This document shows, piece by piece, positions 56,112 to 64,000 of a DNA stretch of 64,000 nt. Source of the DNA: Ephydatia muelleri (Eukaryota; Porifera; Demospongiae; Spongillida; Spongillidae). The notes beneath the pieces were generated by a model that saw only the letters and a program-made list of their open reading frames with translations, made no database searches and was not told the origin of the DNA. A program made the translations under genes and the position numbers. How positions within the stretch are numbered: the stretch's first letter is position 1; each line of letters opens with the position of its first letter. Where the stretch lies: positions 2,800,746 to 2,864,745 of the forward strand of contig JABACO010000024.1 in NCBI GenBank assembly GCA_013339895.1, written 5' to 3'.

Positions 56112-59100
56112 GTTGTAGTCACATCCTTAGTTGGTCCAGTGTTCAGATTATTGCATGACGATAGGTCCCCGGTTGGCGCAGGTACACACCTACCCTGTGG
56201 GTACATGGAACAGCTCAGAGTCTGCCTCAAAGTGCTTTGCAACTCACAAGAACAGCACCCACCTCCACTGAAAGTACTAAGTAGTTGTGGTCACACCCCC
56301 AGTGTTCCAAATCCGCGCATGACGTTGGGTCCCTGGTTGGCGCAGGTACACATCTACCCTGTGGGTACATGGAACAGCTCAGAGTCTGCCTCAAAGTGCT
56401 TTGCAACTCACAAGAATGGCACCCATCTCCACTGATCAGCCTGAAAATCACTTATTAGTTGTGGTCACACCCCCAGTGTTCCAAATCCGCGCGTGACGTT
56501 GGGTCCCTGGTTGGCGCAGGTACACACCTACCCTGTGGGTACATGGAACAGCTCAGAGTCTGCCCCAAAGTGCTTTGCAACTCACAAGAATAGCACCCAT
56601 CTCCATTGATCAGCTTGAAAATTACTTATTAGTTGTGGTCACACCCCAATGTGCTCCAAATCCGCGTGTGACGTTGGTTCCCTGGTTGGCACAGGTACAC
56701 ACCTACCCTGTGGGTACATGGAACAGCTCAGAGTCTGCCTCAAAGTGCTTTGCAACTCACAAGAATGGCACCCATCTCCACTGGTCAGCTTGAAAGTACT
56801 TAGTAGTTGTAATCACACCCCAATGTTCCGGATCCGCGCGTGACGTTGGGTCCCTGGTTGGCGCAGGTACACACCTACCCTGTGGGTACATGGAACAGCT
56901 CAGAGTCTGCCCCAAAGTGCTTTGCAACTCACAAGAATGGCACCCATCTCCATTGGTCAGCTTGTAAGTACTTATTAGTTGTGGTCACACCCCCAGTGTT
57001 CTGGATCCGCGCGTGACGTTGGGTCCCTGGTTGGCGCAGGTACACACCTACCCTGTGGGTACATGGAACAACTCAGAGTCTGCCTCAAAGTGCTTTGCAA
57101 CTCACAAGAATGGCACCCATCTTCACTGGTCAGCTTGTAAGTACTTATTAGTTGTGGTCACACCCCCAGTGTTCTGGATCCGCGCGTGACGTTGGTTCCC
57201 TGGTTGGCACAGGTACACACCTACCCTGTGGGTACATGGAACAGCTCAGAGTCTGCCCCAAAGTGCTTTGCAACTCACAAGAATGGCACCCATCTCCATT
57301 GGTCAGCTTGTAAGTACTTATTAGTTGTGGTCACACCCCCAGTGTTCCAAATCCGCGCGTGACGTTGGGTCGCTGGTTGGCGCAAGTACACACCTACCCT
57401 GTGGGTACATGGAACAGCTCAGAGTCTGCCTCAAAGTGCTTTGCAACTCACAAGAATGGCACCCATCTCCACTGATCAGCTTGAAAATTACTCATTAGTT
57501 GTGGTCACACCCCCAGTGTTCTGGATCCGAGCGTGACGTTGGTTCCCTGGTTGGCACAGGTACACACCTACCCTGTGGGTACATGGAACAGCTCAGAGTC
57601 TGCCTCAAAGTGCTTTGCAACTCACAAGAATGGCACCCATCTCCACTGATCAGCATGAAAATTACTTATTAGTTGTGGTCACACCCCCAGTGTTCTGGAT
57701 CCGCGCGTGACGTTGGGTCCCTGGTTGGCGCAGGTACACACCTACCCTGTGGGTACATGGAACAACTCAGAGTCTGCCTCAAAGTGCTTTGCAACTCACA
57801 AGAATGGCACCCATCTTCACTGGTCAGCTTGTAAGTACTTATTAGTTGTGGTCACACCCCCAGTGTTCCGGATCCACGCGTGACGTTGGGTCCCTGGTTG
57901 GCGCAGGTACACACCTACCCTGTGGGTACATGGAACAGCTCAGAGTCTGCCCCAAAGTGCTTTGCAACTCACAAGAATGGCACCCATCTCCATTGGTCAG
58001 CTTGTAAGTACTTATTAGTTGTGGTCACACCCCCAGTGTTCTGGATCCGCGCGTGACGTTGGGTCCCTGGTTGGCGCAGGTACACACCTACCCTGTGGGT
58101 ACATGGAACAACTCAGAGTCTGCCTCAAAGTGCTTTGCAACTCACAAGAATGGCACCCATCTTCACTGGTCAGCTTGTAAGTACTTATTAGTTGTGGTCA
58201 CACCCCCAGTGTTCCAAATCCGCGCGTGACGTTGGGTCCCTGGTTGGCGCAGGTGCACACCTACCCTGTGGGTACATGGAACAGCTCAGAGTCTGCCTCA
58301 AAGTGCTTTGCAACTCACAAGAATGGCACCCATCTCCATTGGTCAGCTTGTAAGTACTTATTAGTTGTGGTCACACCCCCAGTGTTCCAAATCCGCGCGT
58401 GACGTTGGGTCGTGGTTGGCGCAGGTACACACCTACCCTGTGGGTACATGGAACAGCTCAGAGTCTGCCTCAAAGTGCTTTGCAACTCACAAGAATGGCA
58501 CCCATCTCCATTGGTCAGCTTGTAAGTACTTATTAGTTGTGGTCACACCTCCAGTGTTCCAAATCCGCGCATGACGTTGGGTCGCTGGTTGGCGCAGGTA
58601 CACACCTACCCTGTGGGTACATGGAACAGCTCAGAGTCTGCCTCAAAGTGCTTTGCAACTCACAAGAATGGCACCCATCTCCACTGATCAGCTTGAAAAT
58701 TACTTATTTGTTGTGGTCACACCCCCAGTGCTCTGGATCCGAGCGTGACGTTGGTTCCCTGGTTGGCACAGGTACACACCTACCCTGTGGGTACATGGAA
58801 CAGCTCAGAGTGTGCCTCAATATGCTTTGCAACTCACAAGAATGGCACCCATCTTCACTGGTCAGCTTGTAAGTACTTATTAGTTGTGGTCACACCCCCA
58901 GTGTTCTGGATCCACGCGTGACGTTGGGTCCCTGGTTGGCACAGGTACACACCTACCCTGTGGGTACATGGAACAGCTCAGAGTGTGCCTCAATATGCTT
59001 TGCAACTCACAAGAATGGCACCCATCTTCACTGGTCAGCTTGTAAGTACTTATTAGTTGTGGTCACACCCCCAGTGTTCTGGATCCACGCGTGACGTTGG

Positions 59101-60532
59101 GTCCCTGGTTGGAGCAGGTACACACCTACCCTGTGGGTACATGGAACAGCTCAGAGTCTGCCTCAAAGTGCTTTGCAACTCACAAGAATGGCACCCATCT
59201 CCATTGGTCAGCTTGTAAGTACTTATTAGTTGTGGTCACACCCCCAGTGTTCCAAATCCGCGCGTGACGTTGGGTCGTGGTTGGCGCAGGTACACACCTA
59301 CCCTGTGGGTACATGGAACAGCTCAGAGTCTGCCTCAAAGTGCTTTGCAACTCACAAGAATGGCACCCATCTCCATTGGTCAGCTTGTAAGTACTTATTA
59401 GTTGTGGTCACACCCCCAGTGTTCCAAATCCGCGCGTGACGTTGGGTCGCTGGTTGGCGCAGGTACACACCTACCCTGTGGGTACATGGAACAGCTCAGA
59501 GTCTGCCTCAAAGTGCTTTGCAACTCACAAGAATGGCACCCATCTCCACTGATCAGCTTGAAAATTACTTATTTGTTGTGGTCACACCCCCAGTGTTCTG
59601 GATCCGAGCGTGACGTTGGTTCCCTGGTTGGCACAGGTACACACCTACCCTGTGGGTACATGGAACAGCTCAGAGTGTGCCTCAATATGCTTTGCAACTC
59701 ACAAGAATGGCACCCATCTTCACTGGTCAGCTTGTAAGTACTTATTAGTTGTGGTCACACCCCCAGTGTTCTGGATCCACGCGTGACGTTGGGTCCCTGG
59801 TTGGCACAGGTACACACCTACCCTGTGGGTACATGGAACAGCTCAGAGTGTGCCTCAATATGCTTTGCAACTCACAAGAATGGCACCCATCTTCACTGGT
59901 CAGCTTGTAATTACTTATTAGTTGTGGTCACACCCCCAGTGTTCTGGATCCACGCGTGACGTTGGGTCCCTGGTTGGAGCAGGTACACACCTACCCTGTG
60001 GGTACATGGAACAGCTCAGAGTCTGCCTCAAAGTGCTTTGCAACTCACAAGAATGGCACCCATCTCCACTGGTCAGCTTGAAAATTACTTATTAGTTGTG
60101 GTCACACCCCCAGTGTTCTGGATCCGCGCGTGACGTTGGGTCCCTGGTTGGCGCAGGTACACACCTACCCTGTGGGTACATGGAACAACTCAGAGTCTGC
60201 CTCAAAGTGCTTTGCAACTCACAAGAATGGCACCCATCTCCATTGGTCAGCTTGTAAGTACTTATTAGTTGTGGTCACACCCCCAGTGTTCCGGATCCAC
60301 GCGTGACGTTGGGTCGCTGGTTGGCGCAGGTACACACCTACCCTGTGGGTACATGGAACAGCTCAGAGTCTGCCTCAAAGTGCTTTGCAACTCACAAGAA
60401 TGGCACCCATCTCCACTGATCAGCTTGAAAATTACTTATTAGTTGTGGTCACACCCCCAGTGTTCTGGATCCGAGCGTGACGTTGGTTCCCTGGTTGGCA
60501 CAGGTACACACCTACCCTGTGGGTACATGGAC
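56112..60532. repeat. Satellite array, monomer about 173 bp, about 25 copies
   Basis: The word GTGGTCACACCCCCAGTGTT recurs at 56287, 56461, 56635, 56809 (variant), 56981, 57154, 57327 and so on, a spacing of 172-174 bp, to the end at 60532. A core word GGTACACACCTACCCTGTGG is nearly invariant; a GATCCGCGCGTGACGTTGGG box varies. Monomers fall into variants (CCAAATCCGCG against CTGGATCCGCG or CTGGATCCACG). The frames across it are repeat artefacts. Confidence 0.95.
58262..60055. repeat. Higher-order unit of five monomers (865 bp) in the satellite
   Basis: Frames at 58365 and 59230, and at 58537 and 59402, are the same or differ by two residues, an offset of 865 bp, five monomers. Both blocks share the private deletion GGGTCGTGGTTGG and the private variant CAGAGTGTGCCTCAATATGC, so they were copied as a block. 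Confidence 0.85.
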
Positions 60533-60534
60533 AC

Positions 60535-61110
60535 AGGAAAAAATTTCGTGTTCCGGACATCGGGAAATACCCCCGGAATCGCTTAATTCCACCTCATATT
60601 CCCAACATTGGGTTTGTGGAACAAAAACAACCTTGGGTTTTTGCAGCGGAATTTTACGATTCCATGCTGGTAAAACGTGTTTCCACTGGTGGAAATTGAA
60701 AATCTCTTATACATTCCTGCGGTTAATTCCCAAGAAGAAATTATGTTTTCCATATATGGAACCAAGAATAAACCCATAATCGGAGGCTTAAATTCCGCAT
60801 TGGGATCCAGTCCGGCTTTTGATACAATCCCAATGGAAATTCGTATTTCCAGGTAAGGATTTACCGTAGAAAAAGCTTTTTCCATCCCAGTTTTATAATC
60901 AAATCCCACTACAAACATAAATTTCCACCTCTGTTTCTATATATGCTTAAACTCCGTTTCCGCTTTGGTTTCTCTTCAATTCCGCAGCGGAAATAGCAAC
61001 GACTGAGCTGCAGATCCTACCTTCTTTTTTTTTCACCTCCGTTTCTCCAAATCCCAGCCTGGATGTAGTAAATTCCGCTTATGGTCTGTCGTCTCAGATT
61101 TCCTTAAATT
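60535..61110. other. TTCC/GGAA-crowded segment
   Basis: More than 25 TTCC or GGAA words in about 570 bp, mostly as ATTCC or GGAAAT. Three are palindromes: TTCCACTGGTGGAA (60681-60694), TTCCATATATGGAA (60748-60761) and TTCCGCAGCGGAA (60980-60992). It starts CACAGGAAAAAA at the satellite edge. Overlapping frames on both strands look like artefacts of the motif density. Could be a regulatory cluster (ETS/STAT/Rel-type words) or an unknown repeat. Confidence 0.5.
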
Positions 61111-61287
61111 CCACACAACAGAACAATTTCTACCTCGTCAATCTCACCCTGGTTACATAATCACAATCTACTTCTCAATGATGTCACAGTTGCTATTAAT
61201 TTTGATCACCAATCAGTGCACCTCAATACTGAAAAGCAAATTGAATCAATGCCTGTAAGTTGTGTTGTCCAGTGAATGCTGCATGTA

Positions 61288-63050
61288 CTAAAGCACCCCA
61301 CTAACCAAAATGTCATCTCTTGTCAGATCACAGACATCAGCTCCAGAGTTAATCTGAATAATTTTCTTGGCAAGAAGACCCTGTGCAAGTGGCTTAAGCA
61401 GTGATGTCTTTGGTGCTGTGAGAAGTGCTTTCCTCTCAGCATTTTGAGGAAGATGATTGTTGATAGCCCTAACAAGTTGTTGCCTGGTTACTTCTTTCAG
61501 GAAATGGACACCAAAAGCTTGAAGCACAATTACTTCTGCACTTTTTACTGATAATTCTAAAAAGAATAATTAAAATTGGTTAATATTTATATAATTGTTC
61601 TCACCTGAGTTCAAGCATTGACTTTCAGGAGAGGGGTCACAAGAAGGTGAAACTTGAGCTGTGGCTGTACAAAAATACATAAATATGTGCATATTTTTAA
61701 ATGGTGTATTATGATTATACTCACCAATCTTCAAGCATTGAACTTCAGTGAGGTCGTGAGAAGTGATGGCTGGAGCAGTAGCTATATATAATGTGAGTAG
61801 AATTATAATTTACTGAATATCATGCGTACAACATTACTTGTTTACCTGCATTCAATGCTAACAGTAATTTGTTGAACTTACTTGCATTTGTGACACCAAC
61901 TGATGAAGTTGTCTCTTTAGCAATAGCTTTACGTATGCGTGGCTAGTGTGCATGGTAAATTGTGACAATTATTACTGAACAACATTCATTGGGTTGCAAA
62001 ACAAATCCAGCCCATATTGACATGCATGCTATAATCATTAATAATGCTTTTAATTATTAGGTTGCTGCACGATAATCATTGTAAGTTTTTAATGTCTATT
62101 ACACATATACTTACTTTAGTGTAGTCAACCCCTTTTCTTATTCTTCGTTTTTTCTCATTCAGTGAATCGAAGATTATGATATGCTGCCTTATTGCACGTT
62201 CTCCAAAATATTTTGTTTTGCAAGTTGGGATTAGAGTTGCAGCAAGCTCTTCCAGTTTTTGTCGCTCAGCACTGTCAGTCTTTAATAGTGGAATACTGTT
62301 GCCCTTCCAGGTATCGTATACAGCCTTGCGAACTTTATTACGCCTAATTGAACATAATATATTAGCACAGCAGTGCACAAAATATACATGCTGCCTTACA
62401 TCATAAGATAGATCCTTCTATCTTCTGGTGAGATCTTCCCCAGTTCAGGTAGAGACAGCTTTCTGTTTAATTCAATACAACTTGTACCGCAAGCCACTTG
62501 TTCTGTTACTGCCACCACTCTTGTTTTCTGAATCAGTTTTTTTAGCTTTAGTTGATCTTTGACAGTTTCCAGTCCACATGCCTTAAGTTGATCTGTTGTC
62601 CCTGTCTTGCATAACATTAGTAGTGTCTCACCATCTATTTCTTGCTCTGAAAGATCAAAGAACACCGTGCACCAATGCGGTTAATTTACACCAGGTATAA
62701 TTAGGACGTGCGAACCGGCGAACTGCGCCCGCCCTCCAAACTGATACTTTTTACGCGCGCAAATGCAGAATCTAAAAGTGCCATGTCAAACCTTGGTAAA
62801 GAATCCTACGTATGAATCTACTATATAGGGTGATCGCGATCGGCAAGCGCGATAGGGTGCACACCGTTACCCTTCATTAGCTGGTGGTCAAAATGCGACG
62901 TTTGTGATTTCACACACTGAGCGGAACAAAGAATGAATTTATCTATGTACCTTCAAAGCGATGTGCAACCCGCGAATTGTATTGCTTGAGCGCCCATTCC
63001 ACTGTCTCCTCCAACTTCCAACTCGCTACTTCGTCTTCGCTAACAGCCAT
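61288..63050 (-). CDS. SAM-like domain protein, seven exons, 340 residues
   Basis: Exons: 62951-63050, 62400-62646, 62115-62343, 61882-61942, 61725-61781, 61605-61664 and 61288-61556. They sum to 1023 bp, 341 codons including the TAG, and every junction fits GT-AG and phase, so the gene looks intact. Exons 1-2 form a SAM-like domain: SEDEVASWKLEETVEWALKQ, then EEQEIDGETLLMLCKTGTTD, LKACGLETVKDQLKLKKLIQ. Exon 3 is helical and basic (RNKVRKAVYDTWKGN, NEKKRRIRKGVDYTK). Exons 4-6 are small, and exons 5 and 6 are alike (DLTEVQCLK and DPSPESQCLN). Exon 7 is a second helical region (VTRQQLVRAINNHLPQNAER, LAQGLLAKKIIQINSGADVC) that I cannot name. SAM domains mediate protein-protein or RNA binding. 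No signal peptide or membrane segment. Confidence 0.85.
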
Positions 63051-63152
63051 GAGATTGAAAAGTCGACGATATCGATCCGCCGCCGGCGTTTACACGCGTA
63101 CTGATCTGGAAACGTAATTGCGCATGCGCAGGAAGCAGCATATACAATAAAG
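63051..63152. promoter_or_regulatory. Divergent promoter with NRF1-type site
   Basis: Only 102 bp separate the start codons of the SAM gene (minus) and the CACTA-like gene (plus). It contains TGCGCATGCGCA at 63119-63130, a full palindromic match to the NRF1 consensus known from animal housekeeping and bidirectional promoters, followed by GGAAG (ETS-type). GC-rich CCGCCGCCGGCG lies at 63077-63088. No TATA box was seen at a useful distance. Confidence 0.6.
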
Positions 63153-63913
63153 ATGAGTGCAACGTTAACGTGGAAAAGAGAAGACATTGTATACTGTAGG
63201 TGCTCAGACATGCGCAGCGTGCATTCTCACTGCCCTTGTGGGATGTGCAATGGTAGTGCAGTGTCGAGATCTACTGAATACAGGCATTGGGAAATCGCTA
63301 CCAAATGTGCATCGAACTTAGCTTTCACAAGTACAGCCAGCCCATCGTCGTCACTCGTCATTCCAGAAATGCCTATGTGTATACCGAACGTTGTTTCTGA
63401 TGATAAAACAATGTCAGGTGACGAGCTTGAGGCCTGCAGCTCGGAGATCGCCACCGTAGCGAACTCAAACCAATCGTCGCCCTTCACCACTGCTACCGAC
63501 TGCGGCGATGTGGAAACAATGCTTGAGGCCGAGGATTTCTGCGCGGGAGGAATAGAATGTACTCTGCAAAATGAAGATGGATCATTTCCTATTGAAAATG
63601 TTGAGCGAATGCAAGGAACGGTCGTTGATCATAAAGTGAAATGCATTATTCGAGAAGCTGTTTTAGGAGCAATGAAGATTCAAAGTGAATTTTCGTCATC
63701 ACGAGCTCACTTTTTGAGAGTTTTAAACTACGGTCGTGATCTGTTCTGCAAAGGCGACCCAAACATCATAAAGTACTGGCCAAAAACGTGGCAAGATTGC
63801 ATCTCGTTGCTATCTGGTGAAGGGTACACTGAGGCAATTCAGTATTGGATTTGTCTCAATAGAGAGCATCCATGCTGCTATGATATCACAAATTCACCAG
63901 AAGAACTGTGCAA
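63153..63913 (+). CDS. CACTA/EnSpm-like protein, first exon (partial)
   Basis: An ATG at 63153 opens 253 codons up to a good donor (GCAA/GTGAGT, phase 2). The N-terminus has a compact Cys/His cluster, CRCSDMRSVHSHCPCGMCNG then AVSRSTEYRHWE. CPC-x2-CNG-xx-VSR-T-xxRH is common at the start of proteins of CACTA-like transposons in sponges and cnidarians. An acidic, Ser/Thr-rich middle follows, then HFLRVLNYGRDLF and YWPKTWQDCISLLSGEGYTE with YWICLNREHPC, resembling the segment before the Tnp2-type transposase. The rest lies beyond the window. It could be an active element gene or a domesticated one sharing a promoter with the SAM gene. Confidence 0.55.
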
Positions 63914-64000
63914 GTGAGTTGGTGTATGGAGTTTCTTTTAAAAAGTAATTGCTAGCTAATTTGCAGCTTATATATACAGTTGTATATTCGTACATGTAGC

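Noticed and set aside
56112..60532. Possible CRISPR-like array
   Set aside because: The units are continuous homologous monomers with no unique spacers, and the context is a spliced eukaryotic genome.
56139..60779. Repeated frames of 60-111 residues within the satellite
   Set aside because: They are translations of the 173-bp monomer and end or shift at random between monomers.
60583..60918. A 111-residue minus frame next to the satellite, overlapping a 100-residue plus frame
   Set aside because: Both arise in the TTCC/GGAA field, neither has a domain or splice context.
63227..63490. An 87-residue minus frame
   Set aside because: It overlaps the CACTA-like exon, whose start, Cys/His cluster and donor are on the plus strand.

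Overview
This window looks like nuclear DNA of a marine invertebrate, most likely a sponge. The evidence is spliced genes with compact introns, a multi-domain SRCR receptor-type gene, very frequent TACATGTA-type motifs, and a dense mix of Ginger, hAT, DIRS-like, LTR and CACTA-like mobile DNA. The phylum is an inference. No bacterial or organellar features, tRNA or rRNA were seen.

Layout. 0-2.3 kb: a long inverted repeat and a short zinc-binding exon of RecQ-helicase type. 2.3-13.2 kb (minus strand): a scavenger-receptor cysteine-rich (SRCR) gene in which I could trace 11 exons. All are flanked by phase-1 introns and each SRCR domain is split over two exons. The first intron seen holds a complete Ginger-type integrase transposon with a 4-bp target duplication. 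13.2-23 kb: a tandem duplication, microsatellites, a decayed retroelement C-terminus, a hAT element with a BED finger and an 8-bp duplication, a second TIR element, and a TTAA-flanked MITE. 23-26.1 kb: a decayed LTR element with gag and protease but no polymerase. 27-32.1 kb: palindrome-rich repeats, a broken vertnin-like gene copy, a hAT transposase, and a decayed open frame resembling the RING/zinc N-terminal part of RAG1. 32.3-34.7 kb: two ankyrin exons.

36.7-46.5 kb is one tyrosine-recombinase (DIRS/Ngaro-like) retrotransposon, split by two later insertions: a 3.3-kb TIR element (duplication TAT) and a 3.6-kb Ginger element carrying an OTU-type protease (duplication GCCA). Removing each insert at its duplication brings the split coding sequence back into register. 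46.6-51.2 kb is a second copy of the 27.3-29.0 kb segment, itself split by a 2.5-kb block encoding a very basic protein with 15-residue repeats and ending in a near-perfect hairpin.

53.9-55.6 kb: a decayed minus-strand gene with an acidic GPSDGVDE repeat. 56.1-60.5 kb: a satellite of about 173 bp, roughly 25 copies, with a five-monomer higher-order unit. 60.5-61.1 kb: a segment crowded with TTCC/GGAA. 61.3-63.05 kb: an apparently intact seven-exon gene for a 340-residue SAM-like protein. It is divergent from a CACTA-like gene starting at 63153, and the 102-bp gap carries a palindromic NRF1-type site.

Overall, two to four host genes (SRCR, ankyrin, SAM, perhaps the divergent partner) sit in a region dominated by nested mobile DNA. 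Exon boundaries were read by eye from splice consensus and reading phase.
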